A stretch of DNA of 64,000 nt from Hemicentrotus pulcherrimus (taxonomy: Eukaryota > Echinodermata > Echinoidea > Camarodonta > Strongylocentrotidae): the NCBI GenBank assembly GCA_003118195.1, contig BEXV01000008.1, forward strand, positions 208,796 through 272,795, read 5' to 3'. The number at the start of each line of letters is the position of its first letter. The stretch's first letter is position 1. This document shows positions 51,437 through 62,815 of the stretch, one piece after another. The notes beneath the pieces were generated by a model. It was not told where the DNA came from, did not search any database, and was given only the letters and a program-made list of their open reading frames with translations. The position numbers and the translations under genes are program-made.

Positions 51437-51980
51437 AAGATTAGGAATGGGAACGAGAGTAAACTCTTTGATATCGTATTTCAAAAGATAAATGTAACAT
51501 ATATGGCCGAGGTTATTGATAAATCTTGAGTCAAGGAGAAATGTGTATCAGAGAATTTGCATACTGTCGATAATAGAGGTTAACTTATTCACAGCTGCGT
51601 GCGACTCGTAATTCAGATGGGTAAGACGATACAAAAAGTGGTATTGCAGATTTTTTGTTTCCTTTTTTGTTTTTGTTTGAGACCACCATACCACATATTC
51701 GCAGATTAGAAGAACCTGAGGGGTGAAGTTTCCTTCCCGCAAAGCTCTGGTCGGAGACGCATCTTATCTCCAGAATGTCTAAGGGTCAACTATTATGATT
51801 TGTCTAAAATGGCGTGACCTGGATAGAAGAGGGAATATCAACTTAATTGCCTTTGGAAGGGTTTCTGGAGGGGAAACTATTGGTCAGGTTTCGCTTGCCT
51901 CTGACGACGACGATACACTGGCGTGGCTCGTGACAATTTGTGGATGACGGGAGATGAAACAAGAAAGAAAGATGCGGTGA

Positions 51981-52014
51981 AGATGATGGTGATGGTGATG
52001 AAGATGATGAAGAT
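51981..52014. repeat. (GAT/GGT)n trinucleotide tract
   Basis: Units of GATGAT, GGTGAT and GAAGAT. Confidence 0.8.
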
Positions 52015-52167
52015 TGGAAGGGTGGCGGTTGTGGTCGTGGGGATGAGATGAGGAGGAAGAAATGATGCGTTAGGGCAGATAGGGGTATAGGGGCTGCGAG
52101 TTGAATAAATATTAATTCCAATTTTGCTGAAGAGATGGCATCTCAAAGCGTGATGAGTTATAACAAG

Positions 52168-52223
52168 AGAAATAGAGAGAGAGAAAGAGAGATAGAGGGA
52201 GGGAGAGACAGGGACATAGACAG

Positions 52224-52262
<39 letters not shown>
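52168..52262. repeat. (GA)n microsatellite
   Basis: Imperfect GA followed by a pure run of about 15 units at 52229-52259. Confidence 0.9.
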
Positions 52263-52263
<1 letters not shown>

Positions 52264-52820
52264 AAAACGATCGAGATAGAGAAAGAGAGGGATGAGTACG
52301 AGGAGAAATGAACTTGAAAAGGAGAAAGAAAAAAAGGAGTTGTAAAAGAGAGGGGAATTGGATAAAGGGAAAGATTGTTTTGGTGTATTAACAACGAGAA
52401 AATTGACCTATCAACTATGAAGATTGGGAAAAACAGGGTAAAGATAAACTTTTATCCTGCATAATCTTCAGGTGTTCGTGGAGCCCGTACAAACAAAACA
52501 TTATCCGGCACTAATGATACTTGACCTAGAATAAGAGAACTCAAGTGATTAAACAAACTTTGATTGCAAACATCTTGGAGGTAGCTTTGGAAAAGATTGT
52601 GGCTACTACGCACCTGACGAATAAGACCATTTATTTTAAAGGTAAAGACCAGTATTGGAAACGCCCCAATTTCAAAAAATGAAATAGAAGCTCTCATTAC
52701 CAATCATGTGAAAGAATATGTTTTGACAAATACATGATGATACACAATTTGCCGGGAAACCGCCTACTAATTCATATATTTGGTAAATTTGTTTCTCTCA
52801 TGGTCTGTGAGAGATATAGG
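52263..52820. other. Non-coding DNA
   Basis: Purine-rich to about 52380, then ordinary sequence with an 83-codon anonymous minus-strand frame (52452-52703). Confidence 0.5.
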
Positions 52821-53010
52821 GTAGTCCCATATACATCTTTCTGTGTATAGTGCTTGTAACTCTACAAAGAATGGGCCAAATTTCTTATCATTTTGATGAT
52901 TCCAGAACCTTGCAGATGCTAGATGCTAGATGATCAACCTTTTCTGATCGATTCCACTATGTTTCTTTCACAATGCAATCGCATGACCATAACTGGTCTT
53001 TACCTTTAAG
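52821..53010 (+). repeat. Dispersed ~190-bp repeat, copy C
   Basis: It begins GTAGTCCCATATACATC, shares TTCTTATCATTTTGATGATT and AGATGATCAACCTTTTCTGA with copy A, and ends TTTACCTTTAAGG. It carries a small internal duplication (GATGCTAGATGCTAGATGAT). Same orientation as copy A and opposite to copy B. Confidence 0.85.
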
Positions 53011-53393
53011 GGGGATGAATTAAGATAAAACGCCTCATTTTAGAATGTTAAATAAATGATTCAGAATGATAACGTTTTAAAGTAGTTGAAATAAAACGGC
53101 ATTCATCAGATATTATCGAGTATCCTCAAAATCTGCACTCTGCCTACAGCATCTAAATTGTATTGCAGTGTTATGGCATATTCATCAATTTTTTAAAAAA
53201 TATATTTATTTTCAATTTTATTTTACTTATGTATTCACGAACTAATTGGCCTCACATTCTAAAAGGATCACAATCGGCAGGAAACAAATTCCTGCCTCAT
53301 TTCTCTTAAGATTTGTGCATCGATGATTTTTATGAAAAATAAATAGAGAAAAACTCTCTGATAGTTTTCCGATGGGGCAGTGAGAAGGAGAAG

Positions 53394-53434
<41 letters not shown>

Positions 53435-54220
53435 GAGAAGATTAAACAAAGAGATGATGAAAGTACCGCATCCAAGATGACTGGCCTTGGCGTCTGAGCA
53501 AACCCTGTGAGAGGAAGATCAGGGCCAGATGTTGGGGCTCAAACAGGATGGCTTAGGCGTCTCCAGGATGGGGGAGGAAAGGGGTGTAAAGGAAGACCTG
53601 ATAATCATGGTGAGAAATGAAATCTCACAAGCAAAATTTCAACAACAACAACAACACCAAATTAATTTGAATGTATACTATTCACACGACATTTTTTTTA
53701 TTAGGAAATATAGTCTTGAGAATTTATTGAGCAGAATCATAGAATTGAGGTGGTAGTTTGAAACGAAATATCTTAAAATATACTGCAGTCACATATGTGT
53801 GTGTTCGTATTTCTAGTGTAGGCCCCTATGTAGTTTTCAGAAAATTGTTGTCACTCGTTTTGCATCGCATTAGCTCAAAACATGATAAATTTAACCATGT
53901 ATAAACTATTTTGTTCTCGCCCATTCCTCCTGAAATTATGGTCTTTTAATATCATGTTTTGTTGATAAACAAGTCTATATAAAAACCTCGAGACCAACTT
54001 TTGTGGGTATACTATGGTTAACCAAAGAAAAGGCCAGGTCATTGAACGTAGCGAGAGTGTGGTAGTAGCCATGGTAACAGTGTACAGGTTGGTAGCCATG
54101 CATGATGAAATGACATCATCGCCATACTCCTCGGATGACCAGTGTCATCTTCTCCTCGTCACCCTCTGTTTGGAAAGCTTGTGTACGCCTCTATTCAAAG
54201 GTGAATCCTATGGCATGAGT
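53011..54220. other. Non-coding DNA
   Basis: A (GA)n array lies at 53399-53441 and a short CAA run at 53641-53656. Anonymous open frames of 74-87 codons. Confidence 0.5.
53399..53441. repeat. (GA)n microsatellite
   Basis: About 16 pure GA units and a GGAAGAG end. Confidence 0.9.
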
Positions 54221-54221
54221 T

Positions 54222-54253
54222 GGAGGGGGTGGAGGGGTGGAGGGGGTGGAGGT
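54222..54253 (+). repeat. G-rich minisatellite (GGAGGGGGT units)
   Basis: Three to four tandem 9-10-base units with G-runs of 5, 4 and 5 followed by GG. It is close to a G-quadruplex consensus but lacks a full fourth GGG run. Confidence 0.7.
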
Positions 54254-54329
54254 AAGGAAGAATTGGAGGCATTTTGAGAGCGGAAGAGGCGAAAGAGCTT
54301 TGGGAGGATGAGTGTTCAATACCTTGTCA

Positions 54330-54780
54330 GGTGGACAGCCGCCGAGGCAACATGGGATTTTTCCCACATCAACGGGGTCCATGCGGATTTATGTGCCAAA
54401 CCGGTCGTATCCTAGCCGTCCTCTCGCCCTGGGATATGATTTCATAGATCATTAGCGGTTTGGTCGATTTGACAACGCCTCCACAATGCGATCTCCTTTC
54501 ATTTCGAGGATCGGGTGACAGTGAGGCGGTGTACCACCCGACACATGATACCCCTATCCGGTATCACACTGCCCATGCACCCAGATGGCCGCTGTAAAGT
54601 GATAGCCGCATCTCAAGCCTAATTCACCTGACGCGCATGCGCCGATGTCACACCGCTACGACCTGGGCTAATTAGTCGGCCGCGCCTTGCTGTGATGGCG
54701 AGCGGACACGACACATTCCAACCTTGCAAGAGAATACCTTTCCCAAACACCTGGTGAGAATGCATTTCAATCTTTACTTC
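54330..54780. promoter_or_regulatory. CpG-containing island with perfect NRF1 palindrome (promoter or enhancer candidate)
   Basis: GCGCATGCGC at 54633-54642 is the NRF1 consensus palindrome. A 7-bp inverted repeat TGATACC-(7)-GGTATCA lies at 54546-54566. CACCTG E-boxes lie at about 54625 and 54752 (the latter CACCTGGTG). An ATGGCCGC sequence near 54584 is YY1-like, and CTAATTAG (about 54667) is a homeodomain core. The island contrasts sharply with AT-rich flanks. No convincing exon was seen next to it. Confidence 0.4.
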
Positions 54781-56258
54781 AAATCTTCCCCTCTGATGTC
54801 ACGTACAGACGTATTTACTCGCCCCATTTAAACAAAAAAATATCGAACGTCATTCCAATTGCCGTATTTGTTCTCTGTTGGCACAATGTTAATCAGATGG
54901 ATCCCTCAGCGTTGTATCCACGATTCTTACATAGCAAAGCAACGGAGGAGGATAAAAGTGTAAGATGGGGTCGAGTTACTTTGGTCCCATGTACTTAGCT
55001 ATGTGCACCGTCGAGTCACAACAAGAGAATGCTAATCGTATTTAAGGGTCAACGTAATAAGGTGGACGTACTATTCTTTCCAGAAGCAACGAACAGAACG
55101 ACGAAGAAACTTGAGTGGCCTTAGTTTCATCTTATATATCATTTCTGCTATACCAACTTGGCTGCACATACCTCAAGATAAAGTGCCAATAATAATACGA
55201 AAAGAATGATAATGTAGAAAATGAATCGGTAGAAAAATCCCCATACATTGTAATCACGTTCTTAAATCATTGTTTTCTCCTAAAAACAGGTTCTGTTTAA
55301 GTTCAAAGTTTGAAAGTAGAAGACAATCTAATTTGTCGGAAGTATATATTTTTTTCACAAAGACTAATGAAAATAGTATACTTTAGTACCATACGTATAT
55401 TATTTTCTCCGTCACGAGAATCTTCTTTTCACCTCCCCCATGTTTCCCATAACACTATAGCGAGCAGTTCCGTATCGTTACTGCAGCCTTTGAGGGGGCA
55501 GGGCACTGACAAAATGGGTGGGGGTGGTGCGTCGGTCTCTTTCTCTTTCTCAGAAAATATGTTAGGAGGGCCTCTGATGTGGGAAGGGGGTGGATGTGTT
55601 GGAGAGGTTCTTATCATCTTACCTGCGTGTCCAGTTTGGTTCTTACATTAAACAACAAAAAAAAAAAATCTCATTTTCATTTTCTCTCTTTTCATCGGTT
55701 TCCTTTTCCTTGTTGTGTATCAACATTTGATAGGGGACGTGCTTCCTGTCCACCCCTGAAGGTAAGCACGCTTTTGCACTGCTTTGGGATGGAGAGCAAA
55801 GCAATAAGTATTCGTTATTATCATGGTAGTTAGGGATGTGATGTCATTAATATATTATTCAAAATTTGACGTGACAACGATCGCTACTTCTACATCTACC
55901 CCTGACGAACATAATACAGGTGTATAATAGCATATACTAATGAATAGCAATTGAAATGACCGATTTGATCATACCCCCCGCCAACCCACTCCACCCCCCC
56001 CCAAAAAAAAANAAAAAAATAAAAAAATATTCGAATAATAAGAGGTGGGTCAAGCAACCAATCAGATCCAGGACTACATTTGGCGAATTTAGTGAGGCAC
56101 GATATCTGCACATATTTATTCTCCATTCTATAGATATGAATGATACATATTCCTTACATATTTAATGACATTTGTACATAGGTGTTACTTTTAGTTATGC
56201 GCTATACAAATGCGAATTACTACTTCTACATCTAAACCTGATGAGCTTACTCTTGGAA

Positions 56259-56260
<2 letters not shown>
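54781..56260. other. Non-coding DNA
   Basis: A G-rich patch lies at 55490-55610. A C9/A-run with a single N at 56012 marks uncertain sequence. A related pair of 30-base segments (CTACTTCTACATCTA...CCTGA) occurs at 55884-55905 and 56220-56243. Confidence 0.5.

Positions 56261-56303
<43 letters not shown>
56261..56303. repeat. (AT)n microsatellite
   Basis: About 21 uninterrupted AT units. Confidence 0.95.
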
Positions 56304-56308
<5 letters not shown>

Positions 56309-58212
56309 CTCTATTTTCATAAAACTATAGGCATTCGAAGTATATTGATTATTTTGTTGCACTCATCAATATTCAGACTTTTGGGAAAAGGGTCGAAACA
56401 TCGTAATTTCCCATACAATCTGTCCTAAGTTATACATCTTTCGAGACTCGAATGATGCCTGATTTTAGTAAGTATAGTATTTTTTAAAAGATTTAGTATA
56501 GGGCCTATACGCTATTTGTTAACATTATCAATACAATACAACTTTTCTAATTTGGACTCGTTATTTCTTTCTCGAATATCCATTTTAAACTGAAAGAAAA
56601 TCGATGCATTCCATGCGATGATTAGCTTTCTATCGAGAGGAAGCCAACTTTCGATTCAAAGTTGCCGGAAACCCTTCTATTCTGGCAAGTCGCACCCAGG
56701 GCCTGAGGATTTCATCATTCCATCAGTGAAATATCTAACTTAAATTATTCCCTACCGCTCAGGTTATTGAACCCATGGCTTACCGTATTTTTGACAAAAT
56801 TAATTCCAAAATTTTTCGCCGAAAACATCGTCCATAGCTGTCGGTGCATACAGGCCGTTCAAGGCACAGACAGAGAAGTGAAGAAAAAAAAATCTAAATA
56901 CGCCGCAGTCTATATTTGGCGGGCTAAGAAATAATTTGCAACTCATTCAAATAAACGTCTTATGTATATGTTATAAAATGAATGGTGTGTATGATGTGTG
57001 TGTGTATCTCTCGTTTGCCCGCTCCTACGAAAATTCCTCGTTCTTCAAGCCATATCTAAAATCACGACAAATATTATATCATTTTCTCGTCCGCGCGGGG
57101 TAAAAATTTTCAATTTAGGGAAGGCCTGGCGAAGCCGGCCATTACGTATATTATTTTCACGCAGGGTATCACGTATCAGGTTTTTAAAGTTCACTTGAAA
57201 CCTGAAACCAATTAATTAAAGTGGTGGGGTCCCTACGCCCTCCTTTGCCCGAAAGAGCCCCATTGTTATGATCTGTAATGCTGTGAAGCTTTGACTAGTC
57301 TGTAATACCAGACGTCTTAATCAAAGGTAGACGTTGGAGTTTCTCAGAGAATTTACTGTTGCTGGTAGTTGCCAATTTCAGCTTGATATTTCATTTTGTC
57401 ATCCATTTTCAAACGTTTGCTTGACCATCACAAATATTAGGTTGACTTAAAGCACCTCAAATGAATGTCCATGACACAAGATTTGCTTTCTCTCATTTTA
57501 GAAATCGTCAGTTAAGCCTGTCCTAAAGACTACCACTGAGTTGAGATGGAGGTTTTGGATTGTATACGAATTAGGTCAGAGCCATGAGCTGTTATGTGGT
57601 TTAAACGCAGTAACACTTGAAATTCTTGTCGATTTTCCGTGAATTATTCATTAATTTCTTCGATTGAGAGCCTACTTATTTAATGGGATATGTGTTTGAT
57701 TCGTATAATGTAAGTTTCGATTCATGTTAGATTCCCATGAACGTATATGTATACTATGTAGTTAGGAAACGTTTACACCGACCATTTCGGATTTTATCGG
57801 AGAGCTTCTGCGTTAACGTACAGGTAATTTGAATGAAGTCTTAACAACGATAGTTTTACCATACAGGTTATTTGTAGTGATTTTGGCATTAAGGTTGAAT
57901 GATAAATCAAATAATCAAATACATATGCATACTAATTTGAAGTATTGAATTGAGAAAAGATCTTTGCAACTAGAAGTTTGAAAAAATCGTAAAAAGGAAG
58001 GTCTGTGGGAAAATATCTTAATTTAAAATGAGTTCAGAGAGGTTTATTTACGACTTTTGTGGAAAATGAACACGACTTAACAGAGGTAGGCTATGAGTGA
58101 TGATCGAATTATTTTGTAAAAATCCCAAAATTTCAAGGAAAAGGCTTTCAAGTGTCTCCGTATATGGACCCCCCCCCCCCTCATTCACAATTATTCCAAA
58201 GTCGCCTCTAAC
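56304..58212. other. AT-rich non-coding DNA
   Basis: Slightly GC-richer at 57085-57180. A C10 run lies at about 58170-58180. Nothing else recognised. Confidence 0.55.
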
Positions 58213-58593
58213 TTAAAGGGATCCGGTAACTTTGTCTCTGATTCTGAAACAAAATTCTGGATTTAGCTCATGATGCAATGATAATTATAAACCTTTAGGT
58301 CAGGAACCCCGTGACTTTAACAAGCCGATCGCCTGCCTGATTATCAAGATATTTATGATTGGATTTACAAATGTTGAAAACCGTTCGCCTGACGGTTTTC
58401 ATAACACTACAGTCCATTGGGGAAAACGAGTATGGTAAAACCGGTCATTCATAGATTTTTACTTTTTTGAGGCACTTTTTGATCATTTTGAAGCGCGATT
58501 TTTTTAGGGCTTCAATATTACACAATTTTACAGACACTGATAAAACGTAGGGCCGTGTTTCTCAGGTTTAACATTGTTACACGATCCCTTTAA
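58213..58593. mobile_element. TTAA-flanked MITE (piggyBac-like signature)
   Basis: Identical TTAA tetranucleotides flank the element at 58213-58216 and 58590-58593. Between them is 373 bases with terminal inverted repeats: the left end AGGGATCCGGTAAC and the reverse-complemented right end AGGGATCGTGTAAC agree at 12 of 14 positions, with weaker pairing further in (GAAACA at both ends). A TTAA target duplication and ends starting in a G/C triplet are signatures of the piggyBac superfamily. There is no transposase frame, so it would be a non-autonomous copy. It contains a 10-bp internal hairpin (58375-58401). Confidence 0.65.
58375..58401. repeat. Internal 10-bp inverted repeat
   Basis: TGAAAACCGT, spacer TCGCCTG, ACGGTTTTCA; lies inside the TTAA-flanked element. 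Confidence 0.8.
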
Positions 58594-58810
58594 ACGTCAA
58601 CTAAAAGAAGTGGAGCTTAATTTAAATAATCGGGAACAAAACAAAAGTTTCTTCAACAAAACGACAAAGAAAACGAAAGAAAATGACTTCATCGAAGGAA
58701 ATGGAATATTATGTAACATTAATACATTTTTAAAGGGTTGTTTTTTTATGGACAATATGGACAATGATGCAATCAAATTTCTATCCTGCTATAAACGTAC
58801 TTTCAACAAC

Positions 58811-59465
58811 CAATAGACCATTTTCGTAATGTCGCCACATTTAATGCATAAGTCTTTGTGAAGTGCCTCAATACAAATTATTTAATTCACCTGATAAGAA
58901 TAATAGCATTTCAATAGTCAGAATGCAACCTGCATATATTATACAAATATACACTGTCTTGAGAGGTTCTGGTTAAAACTGTGAGGAAGAGGTGACTCCA
59001 ATAGTATTTGCTGAGGGGCGCGGCCCCGAAGCAAATGGTACTTTTGGAATCACCGAGGCCAATAGTTTTAACCAGTACCTCCAATAGATGCATGGTATAT
59101 TTGTTTTATATCCTGCATCCGATTTATTTAAAAAAAAAAAAAACAAAAAAAAAATTGTTCAACTCCCAAATAGTAAACCCAAATAGTACTCTCATATAGT
59201 ACTTTCTAAAAATAGTTCAAATATTCCTGGTCATGTGACGAGCTCTCAACCAATCAAAAGCCAACATTTTTTTGGATATAATAAGTTTTGCTAGGTAGCT
59301 CAAGCCATAATGTTTGTCCTACCTGGCAACAACTAATGTATGCAGTACGAATTCTTTCTATTGAAATACTATAAATTCTTATCAGGCGAATGAAATAATT
59401 TGTATTGAGGCACTTCACAAAGACGTAAGCATTAAATTTGATTACATTATGAAAATGGCCTATTG
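58811..59465. mobile_element. MITE-like element with ~125-bp inverted arms and nested hairpin
   Basis: The left arm (58811 to about 58936, starting CAATAGACCATTTTCGTAAT) and right arm (about 59336-59465, ending ATTATGAAAATGGCCTATTG) are imperfect reverse complements over about 125 bases, including GTGAAGTGCCTCAATACAAA and its complement. Between them lies a second inverted repeat (see 58963-59081), a poly-A-rich stretch (59130-59154) and unique sequence. TA dinucleotides flank GACCATTTTC/GAAAATGGCC, which would fit a mariner-type target, but no unambiguous target duplication is visible. A related, shorter piece occurs at 62676-62815. No transposase frame is present. Confidence 0.7.
58963..59081. 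repeat. Nested hairpin with GC-rich loop
   Basis: Arms GAGGTTCTGGTTAAAACT...GGTGACTCCAATAG and their near reverse complement close over a GC-rich apex GGGGCGCGGCCCC (59015-59027), itself a palindrome. It lies inside the larger inverted-arm element. Confidence 0.75.
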
Positions 59466-60249
59466 TGAGGCGTATATTTTGATCGAAGGCAGTGAAAATA
59501 TAACACGCAAGGTCGACGTTGGTGGCAGGCTGTATGACCCTTGACCTTCACCAGCTTTCTTCTTTGTGTTGGTAAGAAATGTTCTTCTTGAGTTGTGTCT
59601 TAAACAGTATTATTACGAAGTTGTGATCATTTTATATTCAAATACGGTGGTAGTAGAAAGTCAGCATTAGTGTTAAGAATACGAATATGTAAAGGGAATT
59701 AAATATTTGTTTTGAGAAAGTGTGATTTTAAGAGTGATAAATGTACGTTATGTTATGTCATTGAGTAGCTAATGTGACTATTCATGTGCATTGTACTATA
59801 GGTGTGCTACGGGCTGATCGCGGAGCCTCGCACTGAACTGTGGTGCCGCATGATAAATAACAATAGGAATACATGTATGAGCGGTCTAAAATTTGTATTG
59901 GGATCGAGATTAAAGAAATAATGTGATTAGGATTGCAATGTGATTTCAAATAAAACTTTTAATGTTGTATTGAAAATTATAGCCTACCTGTGTCATTCAT
60001 TTCTGTAGCCAATTCGTATTATTTGTATTTTCTTTACATTAATTACTCTAACGAATTTGTATCTACAAATGCAGTTTGCTTACGACTCTTTTTTTGTGTG
60101 GCTTTGTTTAAAGGGTAGTGAGTCAACATGTAGATATGATGCTCATTCTCTGAGGGATATTACATAGACATGTGATATTTTCTCTATATTTTGTTTATTC
60201 TCGTCAGGTTGACAAAAATCAGTTATAATAAATAAATATCAATTTTTTA
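59466..60249. other. AT-rich non-coding DNA
   Basis: Nothing recognised apart from a GC-richer patch at 59810-59850. Confidence 0.55.
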
Positions 60250-60590
60250 TTGTTTTTTCCCATTTTGTATTCAACCTCGCCATCTTCTTTCTTGAGTACT
60301 CAATATCAGCATCTTTTGAGATTGATATCAAACGACATACCAACCAATTATATATATATTTTTTTATTTCTTATGTTTCATGTAATGTCTTTTTTACGTC
60401 TTGCATTTGTTTATATTGTGAATTTTAATGTTTTGTATTTTCCACATATTTTGTCATTAATGTTATGGGTCCACCCACTTCCCTCAAGCCATCGGCTTAA
60501 TCGGGTGCTAATGATCCAGTACACTTCTCATTGTTTATGTTGTATGTGATTTTTTTATGAAATTATAAGTTGGATTGAATTGAATTGAAC
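60250..60590 (+). mobile_element. Probable LINE 3' end (CR1/L2-like)
   Basis: The sequence contains CCACCCACTTCCCTCAAGCC, ATCGGCTTAATCGGGTGCTA and ATGATCCAG, then AAATTATAAGTTGGATTGAATTGAATTGAAC. The ending with tandem ATTGA units is typical of 3' tails of CR1/L2-type non-LTR retrotransposons. The 99-codon frame over it is not a reverse transcriptase. The 5' limit is uncertain, so the copy is 5' truncated or only its 3' UTR is in view. Confidence 0.5.
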
Positions 60591-62675
60591 TATATTAAAA
60601 TCCAAAAGCTCAAGTATGCATGTGTTTATCTGTCTCAAATTCTGCTTTACGCCCCCCCCCCAACAAAAATGGTAATCTTTCATACTCTGGCCCTTTTACA
60701 GCTACATATCAAAGTAAAGACTCATCACTTTCCATGTATATAATAGTCATGCTCATGAACAATTTCATTATGATAACATTTTATTTTCACATTTTATATT
60801 TGCTTGATGCAAATACATGTATTATACAAGGTGAATTGGAGTATCCGAGTGTGAGGAGAGAAAGAGGAAGTGAAAGGTAAAGGTCAGTGATAGATATTAA
60901 GTGAGTGACTGACTTCTCTTGTTTTCTTTGGTAATAACATACAGAAACTGAGCTGAAAAGGGAACATGAGCATTTTTCTATATCAATAACCCACTTCTTG
61001 TAATGGCTAAAATTAAACTGATTGAATCTTTGCGCAGCACAAAACGTACGACAATTCGGTACTAGGGTCTGAAAATAAGACTATTACTAAATCGATTGCA
61101 ATCTTTATTTTTCTTTCGTCTTTATTTTCCCACTTAAAGAGATTTTCATGCCCTCTTGTTTTGAAAGTTTTGAACAGTTATTATCTTTTAAATGCCGTTG
61201 GAATTACAGGTATTACAAAGTTTTGGTATGGGGTCATGAATTTGGTTCAAATTAACATATTGGAAGCATATACGTTCCTACAATATTCATTGATTGTTGT
61301 CCCGGTTGAAATAGAGTCTAAAGTTATGAAATTATAAATAATAAACTCTTTATGTTGTATAGCTCCCTCTCAAGGTCAAGATATCAATGTAGCTATGAAA
61401 CAATGTTTCTTAAATCGACCGATTAGCTATTCCCGTTTGGAAAATAAATATCACAACTACATTATTCTGAGATTTTCATGGTCACAGTTACCATTTTACG
61501 GCAGTAGGCGCTATTTGAAATTTTTCAAAATTTTACGGAGAGCACCGGTAAATTTTTATATTCAATTGTTCTCGAAAACAGAAGTGTTTTACGGGTTATT
61601 TTTTTTTAGTGCTAATAATACATCCACAGGGGCATACGAATATATCGAAATTGTAAAGATTCACTGTCCACCCAATTTTCAAAATTTCCCCAAACTTTGT
61701 ATAAGCATTAAACTTTTCATTATTTTGGCCTGCAAATGGGACATAGTACCTTTCAAGAAAGGAACTCACAGATGAAACATGATATGGGTGATTTCCATGA
61801 TAAACTAAACATATATTATAAATCACATTTGCCAATGAAAAAATGTGAGAATTTGACTTTGATGATTTGCACAACGCACATGTGTGACAGGAGTATGAAA
61901 GTCTGGAAGCTAATTGTCCTGGAACTAATAGTCGCCGCATTTAAGCCAGATATTGCCCCCTCAAAACAAATGAATTTAGTCACTATGAGAGGTTTATCGT
62001 ATTCTTGCCCAGTAATCTGTAAGAGAGGCATAGTGCAAGAAAATGTACAATAAATGAAAATAACACAATGATTTTAAACTTCATTAAAAAACTTATCCTA
62101 TCCATTTTCAAGGAAAAGGTAATAGGACATTAAATAATATGTATTCCTGTTTGGCAAGTTCAGATGTATGTCCACCGGTGTCGACTTCTTTAATAATCAA
62201 TCTAATATCACACAAATTGTCATAAATTGGGGTGCACTGCTCCTCTAACTGGTCTTAAATCACGATACACTTCCTGAAACTACACTCTGGGTCCTGGCCC
62301 AGCAAAAAGAATCTGAAGAAATGTAAAGAGTTCTGTTGTCTGTGATGATGCGTGATTACATAATCAACATTGTAGCGTCAAATGACTGATCCTCATCATC
62401 ATGTACATTATCAGGTGGCGGTGGTCATAATGTAATCAAAGAAAGACTCTCATTATTAGTCCATCTGTAGCAGGATCCGTGATTGCTGTATGGCAGCCTT
62501 GATACCTCTATTTTATGCCATTTTCAATCAGGTGGAGATGGTTAATGGGTGTGTTTACATAGTCCAGATTTGTTATCTTTTTGTTGTTGCTACATTTGCG
62601 AAAGCATTGCAATCGGTTATTTTAATGATGTAATCAAATTATATAAATACGCCTTTGTTATATTCCTCGATATGA
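60591..62675. other. AT-rich non-coding DNA
   Basis: Overlapping anonymous frames of 126 and 105 codons (61395-62053) run in two phases on the plus strand with a 114-codon frame on the minus strand. Composition and overlap argue against coding. A C9-10 run lies at about 60651-60661. Confidence 0.5.
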
Positions 62676-62815
62676 ATTGATTAATTCACCTGTCACGAAT
62701 TTTATTTCAATAGAAAACAAACTGCATTGTTGTGAGTGAAAGCAACAACGTCCGTCTAACCTAGCAACAACCAATGTATGCAATTTGCATTATCCCTTTT
62801 GAGATGAATGCATTT
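62676..62815. mobile_element. Deleted relative of the inverted-arm element
   Basis: TTAATTCACCTG...TTTCAATAG near 62680-62713 matches the inner left arm of the 58811-59465 element. CCTAGCAACAACCAATGTAT near 62760-62780 matches its inner right arm. The two parts are close together here, so the middle (hairpin and poly-A) is missing. Confidence 0.55.

Larger units (their letters stand above)
47481..52167. other. Non-coding DNA
   Basis: Contents: an A10/C10 homopolymer pair at about 47886-47909, the CTAG repeat (48107-48128), the hairpin at 49584-49609, a GA-rich zone at 51376-51436 and a GATG zone at 51981-52014. No exon was recognised. Frames up to 129 codons are pyrimidine-rich artefacts. 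Confidence 0.5.

Noticed and set aside
61395..62053. Overlapping frames of 126, 105 and 114 codons
   Set aside because: Frames of about 100 codons are expected several times by chance in 64 kb of this composition; three overlapping phases and no domain argue against coding.
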